A stretch of DNA of 31,438 bases from Synergistetes bacterium JGI 0000079-D21. Its GTDB lineage: Bacteria; Synergistota; Synergistia; Synergistales; 79-D21. The stretch is from positions 220 to 31,657 of the forward strand of contig AQRZ01000045.1 of the NCBI GenBank assembly GCA_000402835.1. Direction: 5' to 3'. The translations under genes and the position numbers were made by a program. The notes under the pieces are model-generated. The model made no database searches. It was not told the DNA's origin and saw only the letters and a program-made list of their open reading frames with translations. This document shows positions 15,683 to 23,361 of this stretch, piece by piece (position 1 is the first letter of the stretch; the number at the start of each line of letters is the position of its first letter).

Positions 15683-17137
15683 TCACCCTCGATCTTCCGA
15701 AAGTGCTTCTTCGGTCCGTTTCCCCATGAAGCGCGGACCGTGGGGCGAGACGCAGAGAGGACAGGAAGGACCGAGGCCGGCCTCGGCATATCCCATCATG
15801 CCGCCCGCAAGGTTGTGGACGTTTTTGAAGCCTCGCTGAAGAAGGAGGCTTGCGGCCAGGCTGGAGCGATGACCCGTGCCGCAAACCGTGACGATCCTGG
15901 AACCAGGGTCCAGTTCTGCGAAGCGGTGCCTCAGCTCGGGAGCGGGAATGTTCACCGATCCCGGGATATGGAAACTTTCGAATTCCGACGGTGACCGGAC
16001 GTCGAGGATCGTGACCGAAGTTCCGGTTGAAGAGGCAAAATCCTGGAGCTCATAGGGTGAAACCTGGGGGACATGGGCGGTTGGCAACCCTGCCTTGGCC
16101 CAGGCGAAAATCGACCCCTCAAGCGTCGCTGTGACACGGTCCAGGCCGACCCTCCTGAGCCAGGTGACGGCGGTCTCGGCGGCTTCCGGGCGGTCGGAAA
16201 CAAGCAGGATCTCCTTCTCCGGCGGCAAGACCCAACCGGCGAAGGTGGCAAAGTTCCCACCCAGGTCCAAGTTGACCGATCCTGGGACGTGGTTTCCCCC
16301 GAAAGCGCTGAAGTCGCGGATGTCCAGCACGAGTGTCTCGGGAGACGCCATTTTTTCCGAGAAAGCACGGGGTCCGAGGGGGGATGGGAAGGGCAGGGAA
16401 TCGACGAGCGTCGGTCCCTCTCGGTTGATTTCGCTGCATCGGGCGAAATGGTCCGGTGCGGCGGGCATCCCCGAGGTGAGGGCGATCACGAAGGCGTCCC
16501 GATTGATGATCCGGAGGGCTTCGTTGAAACGCCTTTCGTAGCCGATGGTGCTTTCCCTTTTGGCTCCCATGGATCGGCCGCAAAGCGATCCCGCCCCGTG
16601 AGCGGGGTACACCTCGCAGAAATCAGGGAGGGGCAGGATTTTGGCGTGGAGGCTGTCGTAAAGGAGCCCGGCGAGTTCTGCCGCTTTGCCGGGGAATAGG
16701 TCCGGCCTCCCGACATCTCCCACGAAAAGGGTGTCGCCGCAGAAGATGGACACCGGCTCGCTTCCACGGGCAAGGTCACGGGCTACGTAGGTCACGTGTT
16801 CGGGGGTATGCCCCGGTGTTTCCAGGATTTCGAGCAGGACGTCCTCCAGGCTCAGCGTGTCTCCCTCGGAGACGGGAATGTGTTCAAAGGCGGCTTTGGC
16901 TGCTTTGGGCATGACGATCGAGGCCCCGGTGGCCCTTGCGAGATCCATGTGCCCGGATACAAAATCCGCGTGAAGGTGGGTCTGGAGGATGTGGGTGATT
17001 TTCAGGTTCAGGTCTTTCGCGGCCTTGAGATAGATTTCGATGTCCCGCCGAGGGTCAACGATGGCGCAGGTTGAGGAGCCCCCCAAGAGGTAGGACGAAT
17101 GGGCAATCCCATTGACAAAAAAGGATTGGACAATCAT
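15683..17137 (-). CDS. MBL-fold hydrolase fused to two rhodanese domains (persulfide dioxygenase-like)
   Basis: 484 aa. The N-terminal metallo-beta-lactamase domain (about residues 1-250) has the metal motif THLHADFVSGH, then TPGHTPEH, FCGDTLFVGDVGR and YPAHG, which supply His and Asp ligands as in ETHE1-type persulfide dioxygenases. The first rhodanese domain (about 275-360) has a Ser where the catalytic cysteine should be (LLVSDRP), so it is likely inactive. The second (about 365-460) has an active-looking CGTGHRSS loop. ATG 17137 has AAAGGAGG nine bases upstream. It heads the sulfur operon and would handle persulfide or glutathione-persulfide-like sulfur made from imported sulfur compounds. 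Persulfide dioxygenases use O2, which sits oddly with an anaerobe; oxygen defence or another reaction is possible. Confidence 0.9.
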   Translation of the reverse strand: MIVQSFFVNGIAHSSYLLGGSSTCAIVDPRRDIEIYLKAAKDLNLKITHILQTHLHADFVSGHMDLARATGASIVMPKAAKAAFEHIPVSEGDTLSLEDVLLEILETPGHTPEHVTYVARDLARGSEPVSIFCGDTLFVGDVGRPDLFPGKAAELAGLLYDSLHAKILPLPDFCEVYPAHGAGSLCGRSMGAKRESTIGYERRFNEALRIINRDAFVIALTSGMPAAPDHFARCSEINREGPTLVDSLPFPSPLGPRAFSEKMASPETLVLDIRDFSAFGGNHVPGSVNLDLGGNFATFAGWVLPPEKEILLVSDRPEAAETAVTWLRRVGLDRVTATLEGSIFAWAKAGLPTAHVPQVSPYELQDFASSTGTSVTILDVRSPSEFESFHIPGSVNIPAPELRHRFAELDPGSRIVTVCGTGHRSSLAASLLLQRGFKNVHNLAGGMMGYAEAGLGPSCPLCVSPHGPRFMGKRTEEALSEDRG

Positions 17138-17158
17138 GGGCCTTCCTCCTTTCTTCTC

Positions 17159-17188
17159 TTCACGTGGTGCATATTCCTAATAGTATCA
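17159..17188. promoter_or_regulatory. Back-to-back candidate promoters, sulfur operon and alcohol dehydrogenase
   Basis: On the minus strand an extended -10, TG-A-TACTAT (plus 17180-17188), would start the sulfur operon about 35 bases before its ATG. On the plus strand TTCACG (17159-17164), 16 bases and TAGTAT (17181-17186) would serve the alcohol dehydrogenase. The two -10 boxes occupy the same bases, so the promoters would exclude each other. Confidence 0.35.
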
Positions 17189-17321
17189 TGGAGAATGTAG
17201 AAAAAGGCGACCGGGTGTCATCAATTGCGAGTGCCTTGAGGAAGGCTTTGTGGTAAGGTCAGGTGAAACAGCGGAAATGTCGTTTGGAGAATATCGGATT
17301 GAACAGGAGGGATCCAGGGAA

Positions 17322-18482
17322 ATGTTCCCCAATTCTGTACCGTTCGGTTCCTTTCAGAATCCCGTGAGGCTCATTTTTAAGCCCGGGGCCCTTTCTGAAC
17401 TGCCTGGGTTGATCGATGCCGGAGAAACACCCTTGATCGTGACGGATCCGGGGATCGAGAAAGCAGGGATCCTGGACCGGGTTTGCGGTGTCCTGGATGA
17501 GGCGGGGGTCCGGTATGCCGTTTTCGCGAAGGTCGAAAGCGACCCTTCGGTTGAAACGGTCGAAGCCGCAGCGGCGTTCTACCGGGAAAGGGAGTGCGGC
17601 CCGGTCATCGGGCTCGGGGGAGGCAGCTGCATGGATGCCGCAAAGGGGATCGCCGTCGTCGTTTCGACGGGACAGGGGATCCGGGCTTTCCGGCAAGGTC
17701 CGATCGAAGCCCCCGTGGTGCCGGTAATTGCCATCCCGACAACTGCGGGCACGGGCTCGGAAGTGACAGGGGTCATGGTCATCAGCGATTTGCAGGAAAA
17801 GGTCAAGATGGTCTTGCGGGGCCCTTCGCTTTTCCCGAAAATCGGCATTCTCGATGCGACCCTGCTGGAAGGGATCCCTCCCAGAATTGCCGCTGCAACG
17901 GGCAGCGACGCTTTTGTCCATGCGATCGAGGCTTACCTGTCCCGCAAGTCGACCGCGATTACGGATGCACTGGCCCTTGAAGCGGTTCGTCTCCTGGCAT
18001 CTCACGTACGGAAGGTCGTCGCAGACGGACGGGATCAACCGGCGCTGCACGCGATGCTCATGGGAAGCTGCATGGCCGGCCTCGCCTTTTCAAACGCGGG
18101 TCTTGGCCTCGTGCATGCCCTCGCACATCCCGTGGGGGCGTTTTACCATGTTCCTCACGGCGTCTGCTGCGGGCTGTTCCTCGAGCCGGTCCTTCGTTTC
18201 AACCTGCCGGTATGCGCGGAAAAGCTCGCCAGGCTTGCCGTTCCCCTCGGGCTTGACACGGGCAGGGAGAATGCCGTTTCAGGAGCGAAACGGGTTATCG
18301 AAAACCTGGCGGAGATCTTCGAAGAGATCGGAATTCCCAAAAACCTTCGCGAGCTGGGCATTCCGGATTTCCAGGTAAACGACGCGATGCTCGACGATGC
18401 GATGGGAGCCGTCCCGAGAAGCCTCAACATCCGTCAGTCCGGCAGGGAGGAATTGCGGGCCCTCTTCGAGTCGGTGCGATAG
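17322..18482 (+). CDS. Iron-containing alcohol dehydrogenase
   Basis: 386 aa from ATG 17322, the usual length of group III alcohol dehydrogenases. The frame extends to GTG 17250, but AGGAGG at 17305-17310 and family length favour 17322. The nucleotide site GGGSCMDAAK and the block TTAGTGSEVT are present. The metal-ligand region has His in FVHAIEAYLS and a cluster HALAHPVGAFYHVPHG. It would interconvert an alcohol and an aldehyde or a hydroxy acid and a keto acid with NAD(P)H. The real substrate (butanol, 1,3-propanediol, lactaldehyde or others) cannot be read from sequence. It is a single-gene unit closed by a strong hairpin at 18493-18525. Confidence 0.92.
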   Translation: MFPNSVPFGSFQNPVRLIFKPGALSELPGLIDAGETPLIVTDPGIEKAGILDRVCGVLDEAGVRYAVFAKVESDPSVETVEAAAAFYRERECGPVIGLGGGSCMDAAKGIAVVVSTGQGIRAFRQGPIEAPVVPVIAIPTTAGTGSEVTGVMVISDLQEKVKMVLRGPSLFPKIGILDATLLEGIPPRIAAATGSDAFVHAIEAYLSRKSTAITDALALEAVRLLASHVRKVVADGRDQPALHAMLMGSCMAGLAFSNAGLGLVHALAHPVGAFYHVPHGVCCGLFLEPVLRFNLPVCAEKLARLAVPLGLDTGRENAVSGAKRVIENLAEIFEEIGIPKNLRELGIPDFQVNDAMLDDAMGAVPRSLNIRQSGREELRALFESVR

Positions 18483-18492
18483 CGGGAGGGTT

Positions 18493-18525
18493 GAAGCCGG
18501 GAAAGGGAACCCCTTTCCCGGCTTC
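18493..18525. terminator. Perfect 15-bp hairpin between convergent genes
   Basis: GAAGCCGGGAAAGGG (18493-18507) pairs exactly with CCCTTTCCCGGCTTC (18511-18525) around a three-base loop. It follows the alcohol dehydrogenase stop by ten bases and the minus-strand 88-aa gene by about 20, so it can stop both transcripts. The T-tracts are short. Confidence 0.8.
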
Positions 18526-18544
18526 AGGATTTTCCGGTGACCGA

Positions 18545-18811
18545 TCAGACTTTTGCCTTCGCGATGATTTCCCGGGCGATAGCCTCGGCGCCAGCCCCCT
18601 TGCTTTTGATCAATTCGTCGATGACCGATTCGGAAATTTCGTAGTCCGCGATCTTGAAAATAGCTGCACAAACATACTGGATGGCCTTTGTTTCTTTTTC
18701 CCTCGCCCTGGCCCTCAATTTCCGGGCCTTCTCCTGGGCTTCCTTCAGGCGCTCTTCCAGGGGGCGCCGAACTCGGGTCGCTTTCTTAACCGGTTCTTTC
18801 CCGGCGGTCAT
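18545..18811 (-). CDS. Unknown 88-aa basic helical protein
   Basis: Not recognised. ATG 18811 has GAGAGGAG about eight bases upstream; the frame also holds a GTG at 18820 that is too close to that site. Residues 10-45 are dense in Arg, Lys and Glu with heptad-like Leu/Ala spacing, suggesting a long amphipathic or coiled-coil helix. A hydrophobic patch (IQYVCAAIFKIADY) and a second helix ending in EIIAKAKV follow. There is no signal peptide and no metal motif. General layout recalls small DNA-binding or mobilisation accessory proteins such as TraD-like ones, but the resemblance is too weak for a call. It has its own candidate promoter and a terminator, so it is probably expressed. Confidence 0.65.
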   Translation of the reverse strand: MTAGKEPVKKATRVRRPLEERLKEAQEKARKLRARAREKETKAIQYVCAAIFKIADYEISESVIDELIKSKGAGAEAIAREIIAKAKV

Positions 18812-18869
18812 GCGGAACACTCCTCTCTCAGCGGGTTTTTAAATTGCCGAAAAGAATCTTTTATTTGAC

Positions 18870-18897
18870 AGTATAGGAAGAAAAAAGAGGAATGCAA
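18870..18897 (-). promoter_or_regulatory. Candidate promoter for the 88-aa gene
   Basis: On the minus strand TTGCAT (plus 18892-18897), 16 bases, TATACT (plus 18870-18875; five of six consensus bases). It lies about 60 bases upstream of the start codon in an AT-rich patch. Confidence 0.45.
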
Positions 18898-19010
18898 CCG
18901 TTTTGGAAAAACCGGAGGCATGACCGCCGATGAAATAATGGAAATCGATTATACCCTTGATAGCCGAAATCCTTGAAACAGGTTCGAACGTTTTAGTGAA
19001 TCGGAGGCGG

Positions 19011-19778
19011 ATGGAATCAATGAGTCGCGGAGAACCCGTCCCTTGCGAGATCCTGGAAAATCCCCGCTCGTCGAACGTGAGGCTGCGCATCTCAAAAGAA
19101 GGAATTCTGACCGTGGTTGTTCCTCGCGGGTTCAGGAAAAGCCGGATTCTGGAGATCCTTGAAACAAAACGGGAATGGATCCGGAAGCATCGTGCAGGGC
19201 CGAAAGAGGCCTCCTTCGCGGCTCCCGGCCCAGGACGGATCGAGCTCGCCGCATTCGGAGAAAGCTGGGAGATTCGGTTTGTGCGAAACGGAGAAAGTTC
19301 GGGGGACCTGGACGTGGATGAGGATGCTCACTTGCTTGCGGCGGAGGGCTCCTGGCAGGACGAAGAAACCCTTGTTCGCTTGCGCAAATGGCTCGTGAAA
19401 CGCTGCAGGAAAAGGCTCGGCTCCCGGCTCGAGGAACTGTCGGCGCTTCATGGCCTGCCTTACGCAAAAATGACGGTAAAAATCCAGAAAACCCTCTGGG
19501 GAAGCTGTTCAGCGAAAAAGACGGTCAGCCTGAACGCCAAGCTTGCCTTTCTTCCGCCCAGCCTCGTCGATTATGTCCTATGCCATGAGTTGTGCCACAC
19601 CCGCCATCTCGATCACTCCAGGGCTTTCTGGGAATACCTGGAAAGGATCCTTCCCGGGAGCCTGGATCTCAGGAAAGCCTTGCGAGGGTGTGATCATCTT
19701 GTCCCGGGATGGGTCCATTCATCGATAGACTCCTCCAGGCGATCTCCCAGGGAATATTTGACATTTTATCTACGATAA
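19011..19778 (+). CDS. YgjP-like (SprT/M48-type) zinc metallopeptidase
   Basis: 255 aa from ATG 19011. The frame runs up to TTG 18957, but a GGAGG lies just ahead of ATG 19011, and ATG 19020 is also possible. The zinc motif CHELCHTRHLDHSRAFW supplies HExxH plus a downstream His, and the preceding WGSCSAKKTVSLNAKL block is the YgjP family signature. The N-terminal part is a beta-rich domain typical of these proteins. They are cytoplasmic and poorly characterised. The gene stands between the 88-aa gene (divergent) and rpiR. Its final codons overlap the rpiR promoter. Confidence 0.85.
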   Translation: MESMSRGEPVPCEILENPRSSNVRLRISKEGILTVVVPRGFRKSRILEILETKREWIRKHRAGPKEASFAAPGPGRIELAAFGESWEIRFVRNGESSGDLDVDEDAHLLAAEGSWQDEETLVRLRKWLVKRCRKRLGSRLEELSALHGLPYAKMTVKIQKTLWGSCSAKKTVSLNAKLAFLPPSLVDYVLCHELCHTRHLDHSRAFWEYLERILPGSLDLRKALRGCDHLVPGWVHSSIDSSRRSPREYLTFYLR

Positions 19779-19785
19779 TTATTCT
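19758..19785 (+). promoter_or_regulatory. Promoter for the RpiR regulator
   Basis: Perfect TTGACA (19758-19763), 16 bases, TATTCT (19780-19785). It overlaps the end of the YgjP gene and lies about 40 bases before the regulator start. Confidence 0.6.
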
Positions 19786-19789
19786 ATAT

Positions 19790-19803
19790 GAAGAAAGTTC
19801 TTC
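19790..19803. promoter_or_regulatory. Palindrome at the rpiR start point, candidate operator
   Basis: GAAGAA (19790-19795) and TTCTTC (19798-19803) are exact reverse complements around AG. The site covers the predicted start point, where a bound repressor would block transcription. Confidence 0.4.
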
Positions 19804-19824
19804 GAAAGCCGGGGTGACGAAAGG

Positions 19825-20709
19825 ATGGCGGAAACGACCCGGGATATCCTGGCCCAACTGGCCGAACTCTCTCCGAGGCTTGCACGGCAGCAGCTCAAGT
19901 TGGCCCGTTTCATTCATTCGAATCCGCGAAGGGTGGCCTTCATGAATTCGGTGAAGTTGGCCCAGGCCGCGGGAGTCAGCAACCCGACCGTGATCCGCCT
20001 TGCCGTCCGCCTGGGGTTTGCGGGCTTCCCCGAATTCCAGAAAGCCTTGCAGAGGGAAACTCAACGGCAGTATGAATCCCTGGAACGGTTCCTGGACGAT
20101 TCCGCATCCGGCGAGGAAGACCTGTTTCAAAAGGTTCTCTCCCTCGAATTCCACGTCTTGAGGGAAATGAAGGAGAAACTTTCGCACGAAGCGGTTTCGC
20201 GGGCCGTTGCCCTCCTGGAAAAACCCGGGGAGGTCTTTGTGGCGGGGCTTCTGGCGAACTCCTGCCTCGCGGAATACCTGGGCTATTTCCTGTCCATTCT
20301 CCGGGAAAACGTTCATGTCCTGAAGCGCTTTGACCACGAAGCCTACGGAAAAATCCAGGCGGCGGGAAAGGACGCGGTTGCCGTGATCTACAGTTTCCCG
20401 CGGTATCCCTCCGGAACGCAGGACCTGGCGAGGCTCTGCCGAAGCAGGAAAATCCCCGTAATCGGAATTACCGACAGCGTCATGTCCCCGCTGGCGCCCC
20501 TTTCCGACGTGCTCCTGGAAGCTCCGATGAAATTCATCACGTTCATCGACCCTTGCGCAGGAGCCTTTGCCCTGACCCATGCCCTGTTGACGGCATTTTT
20601 CATGAGTCATCCCGAGAAGATGCGGCAAAAGCTGAAAGAATTCGAGGCCTTCGCTTCGGAAAAGGATCTTTTCGCGAGAAAAGATATCGACATCATTACA
20701 CTGCTGTGA
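19825..20709 (+). CDS. MurR/RpiR-family transcriptional regulator
   Basis: 294 aa. The N-terminal HTH_6 domain (about residues 1-80) holds the motif MNSVKLAQAAGVSNPTVIRL and then RLGFAGFPEFQ, both typical of RpiR proteins. The C-terminal SIS domain (about 125-260) includes VFVAGLLANS and VIYSFPRYP. SIS domains normally sense sugar phosphates. Here the next gene, 40 bp downstream and co-directional, encodes an ornithine cyclodeaminase-family protein, so the ligand may be an amino acid or a product of that enzyme. Such RpiR regulators next to amino-acid genes are known in several bacteria. ATG 19825 has GGGGTG about eight bases upstream. Confidence 0.88.
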   Translation: MAETTRDILAQLAELSPRLARQQLKLARFIHSNPRRVAFMNSVKLAQAAGVSNPTVIRLAVRLGFAGFPEFQKALQRETQRQYESLERFLDDSASGEEDLFQKVLSLEFHVLREMKEKLSHEAVSRAVALLEKPGEVFVAGLLANSCLAEYLGYFLSILRENVHVLKRFDHEAYGKIQAAGKDAVAVIYSFPRYPSGTQDLARLCRSRKIPVIGITDSVMSPLAPLSDVLLEAPMKFITFIDPCAGAFALTHALLTAFFMSHPEKMRQKLKEFEAFASEKDLFARKDIDIITLL

Positions 20710-20749
20710 TTCGAAAATAAGGCAAATTACCGACGAGGAGGAACGGAAG

Positions 20750-21733
20750 ATGAAGGTGCTTTGCATGTCACAGGAACAGGTCGAATCGCTAGGAATCCCA
20801 GTTTCCGAAGTGATGCGGGTGGTGGAGGAGGGGTGGGTCCTCAAGGGGCAGAAAAAGATCGAGATGCCGGCGAAAATCGGCATTCACCCTCGCCAGGATT
20901 GCTTTATCCATGCCATGCCCTGCTGGCTTGGCGGAGACGTGGATGCCGCCGGCATCAAGTGGGTTGCCGGTTACCCGATCAACCAGGCAGCGGGGTTGCC
21001 CTATATCACGGGGATAATGGTCCTGAACGACTCACAGACGGGTTTCGTAAAGGCCATCATGGACGCGAACTGGATCACCGCCTGGCGCACCGGAGCCGCC
21101 AGCGGGGTCTGTGCGAAGCACCTGGCGGATCCGGATTCCGAGGCGATCGCGGTCATCGGGCTGGGCGTCCAGGGGCGGACCAATACGGTTGCGCTTCTCG
21201 AAGCCCTGCCAAAGGTAAAGAGGATCAAGGCCTACGACAACTACCCGGGACAGTTTAAAAAATACCGGGATTTCGTGGAGCCTTTCCTGAAAGGCCGAGA
21301 GGTTGTCCCCTGCGGGAGCGTCCAGGAAACGGTAAAAGACGCGGACGTCGTCGTGACCTGTACCCCCATCGTCGCCAAGCCGAAACGGTTCGTCCGGTCG
21401 GAATGGCTGAAGGAAGAGATGCTGGCGATTTCGGTCGACTACGATTCCGCGTTTGACGCCGACGTCATGTCCGAAGCGGGGATTTTCGTGTGCGATGACC
21501 TGAACCAGTACCTCTGGACCCAGGAACACGGGGTCTATTTCCAGCAAGGGTATCCGAAAGAAGGACAAATCACGGCGGACATGGGGCAAATCTGTGCCGG
21601 TCTCGTCAAACCTGCCCGGAAGGGGCGCCGGGGAGCCGTCCTGATGGGAATCGCCAGCCACGACGTGATGACCGCCCGCCTGATCCTCGAAAAGGCGACC
21701 CAGAAGAACATCGGGACCACGGTGGAGATCTAG
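20750..21733 (+). CDS. Ornithine cyclodeaminase / mu-crystallin family protein
   Basis: 327 aa, normal length. The Rossmann motif VIGLGVQGRTN (about residues 138-148) binds NAD(P). The N-terminal part has the family block IKWVAGYPIN and later DANWITAWRTGAAS, which holds the conserved substrate-loop Arg and Thr. Members convert ornithine to proline with loss of ammonia, oxidise alanine, or reduce cyclic imines such as pyrroline-2-carboxylate; sequence alone does not separate these. ATG 20750 has GAGGAGG about eight bases upstream. It follows rpiR and precedes a Nudix gene by 19 bp. Confidence 0.88.
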   Translation: MKVLCMSQEQVESLGIPVSEVMRVVEEGWVLKGQKKIEMPAKIGIHPRQDCFIHAMPCWLGGDVDAAGIKWVAGYPINQAAGLPYITGIMVLNDSQTGFVKAIMDANWITAWRTGAASGVCAKHLADPDSEAIAVIGLGVQGRTNTVALLEALPKVKRIKAYDNYPGQFKKYRDFVEPFLKGREVVPCGSVQETVKDADVVVTCTPIVAKPKRFVRSEWLKEEMLAISVDYDSAFDADVMSEAGIFVCDDLNQYLWTQEHGVYFQQGYPKEGQITADMGQICAGLVKPARKGRRGAVLMGIASHDVMTARLILEKATQKNIGTTVEI

Positions 21734-21752
21734 GGAGCCGGGACGAGCGGCC

Positions 21753-22150
21753 ATGCGGCAAAGGCCTACAAGGGTTGCGGCTGCCGTGATCGAAAGAGAC
21801 GGGAAGGTCCTCCTTGCGCAGCGGGGACCGACCGCCTTGCAGGAAAATGGGAATTCCCCGGCGGCAAGATCGAGCCGGGTGAAACCCCCGAGGACTGCCT
21901 GGCGCGGGAAATCCGCGAGGAACTGGGAATAGAGGTGCGGGTCGAGGATTTCCTCTGCTTTAGCCGTTTCGATTACGACTACGCTTCCGTAGAGCTCTAC
22001 GCCTACCGCTGCAGGTGGGTGTCAGGCGAACTTCGGAAATATGCCCACCAGGCGCTGCAGTGGGTGTTGCCGTCGGATCTCCGGAAGGTCGACCTGGCAG
22101 CGGCCGATCGACCGATCGCGGAACGCCTCTTCGTAGGGCAGCCGTTCTAG
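21753..22150 (+). pseudogene. Nudix (MutT-type) hydrolase, single-base frameshift
   Basis: From ATG 21753 the first frame gives a normal MutT N-terminus ([20 protein letters not shown]) and is then lost. One frame back, the family sequence continues as [11 protein letters not shown] with a perfect Nudix box (G-x5-E-x7-REIREELG) and runs to TAG 22150. One base missing near 21830-21835 explains this; adding it gives about 133 aa, the usual size. Intact enzymes of this type clean oxidised nucleotides such as 8-oxo-dGTP. No slippery heptamer is present, so programmed frameshifting is unlikely. Sequencing error and recent decay are both possible. A strong terminator follows. Confidence 0.8.
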
Positions 22151-22166
22151 GTCCCTTGGCGGATGT

Positions 22167-22208
22167 ATTCGAGGCCCCGGGCTTCTGCCCTGGGCCTCGA
22201 ATTCTTTG
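22167..22208 (+). terminator. Intrinsic terminator after the Nudix gene
   Basis: ATTCGAGGCCC (22167-22177) pairs exactly with GGGCCTCGAAT (22192-22202), with further GGGC/GCCC pairing in the loop, followed by TCTTT. Confidence 0.75.
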
Positions 22209-22272
22209 AGGGGTATTCCCTGCAGGCAGGACGGACCCTTCAGGCGGCGGGCCTGGTCCGACGGACGATATC

Positions 22273-22300
22273 TTGACAGCGAATGGGATGGGCTCATAAT
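22273..22300 (+). promoter_or_regulatory. Promoter for the CDF transporter
   Basis: Perfect TTGACA (22273-22278), 16 bases, CATAAT (22295-22300; five of six). Predicted start is near 22307, about 30 bases before the start codon. Confidence 0.7.
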
Positions 22301-22336
22301 GGCCTTTAAATTTCAAATGAAGAGCGGTGAGCTGGG

Positions 22337-23299
22337 GTGGATCGGGAAGGGCAGGCAGTGCGGGTAACGTGGATCGGGCTCTTTATCAACACGCTTCTGA
22401 CCCTCTTCAAGTACGCGGCAGGCTTCATGGGCAGAAGCGCGGCCATGATCGCAGACGCGACCCACTCTCTCACGGACCTCGCAACCGACATCGTTGTCAT
22501 CCTCGGGTTCAGGATCGTCCGGAAACCGGCGGACGACACCCACGACTACGGCCACGGGAAGGTCGAGGCCCTACTCGCCGGTCTCTGCGGAATCACCCTG
22601 ATCGCGGCGGGGGTCGGCATTTTCTGGTCAGGGACGCACGCCATCTGGCATTTCTTCACTGGGCAGGAAATCGAGCGCCCCGGGATGATCGCCCTTGTGG
22701 CGGCCATCATCTCGGTCGTTTCGAAGGAGTGGCTTTACCGCTACACGATCGCGTGGGGAAGGAAGCTCGACAGCAATGCCGTCATCGCGAAAGCCTGGGA
22801 CCACCGTTCCGATGCCTTTTCCTCGATCGGGACGACGATGGGCATCGGCGGGGCAGTGTTCTTCGGGGAAAAGGCGCGGATCCTCGATCCCCTCGCGGCG
22901 GTCATCGTCAGCGTCTTTATCATCAAGGCCGCCGTTCCCATCCTGAAAGAGTGCATGGACGAACTGCTGGAGGCTTCTCTTTCGGGGGAGAGGGAAATGG
23001 AGCTGCATACCCTCATCATGAGTGTGGATGGAGTCCGGGGCACCCATAAGCTCCGGACGAGGAAGATCGGCCCCGTGATCGCGATCGACGTGCACATCCT
23101 CATGGACGAATCCCTGTCACTGGTGGAAGCCCATGACATTTCCGCAAAGGTCGAGCATCTGCTGAGAGAGAATTTCGGATCCGGGACCTACATTTCCCTG
23201 CACATGGAGCCGGTTTCCTATTACGCCCCAGTTCCCGCTGAAGGCTCCGAAACGTCCTCTCCGGACACAGTAAAAAGAGCCGGCAAGAACACTCCATAG
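22337..23299 (+). CDS. Cation diffusion facilitator (CDF) metal exporter
   Basis: 320 aa. Six-helix membrane part followed by a cytoplasmic ferredoxin-like domain (about residues 215-295). The paired metal-site motifs are HSLTD in helix 2 and DHRSD in helix 5, a His-Asp pattern shared with many zinc, iron and cobalt CDF proteins; DYGHGK is the usual second-loop motif. It exports divalent metal from the cytoplasm against protons. The metal cannot be fixed by sight. The start is GTG 22337; a second GTG at 22358 is possible. It has its own promoter and is followed 62 bp later by the B3/4 gene. Confidence 0.9.
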   Translation: MDREGQAVRVTWIGLFINTLLTLFKYAAGFMGRSAAMIADATHSLTDLATDIVVILGFRIVRKPADDTHDYGHGKVEALLAGLCGITLIAAGVGIFWSGTHAIWHFFTGQEIERPGMIALVAAIISVVSKEWLYRYTIAWGRKLDSNAVIAKAWDHRSDAFSSIGTTMGIGGAVFFGEKARILDPLAAVIVSVFIIKAAVPILKECMDELLEASLSGEREMELHTLIMSVDGVRGTHKLRTRKIGPVIAIDVHILMDESLSLVEAHDISAKVEHLLRENFGSGTYISLHMEPVSYYAPVPAEGSETSSPDTVKRAGKNTP

Positions 23300-23361
23300 G
23301 ACGCATTCCGGAAATCCGCATTCCGTCCTTGACGGGTAAGAAGACGACTGGAGGGGAAAAA

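Noticed and set aside
18920..18976. 18-codon leader peptide before the YgjP gene
   Set aside because: The GGAGG is only one base from its ATG and the peptide has no run of regulatory codons.
21753..22150. Programmed -1 frameshift in the Nudix gene
   Set aside because: No slippery heptamer or downstream structure at the break; a simple missing base explains it.
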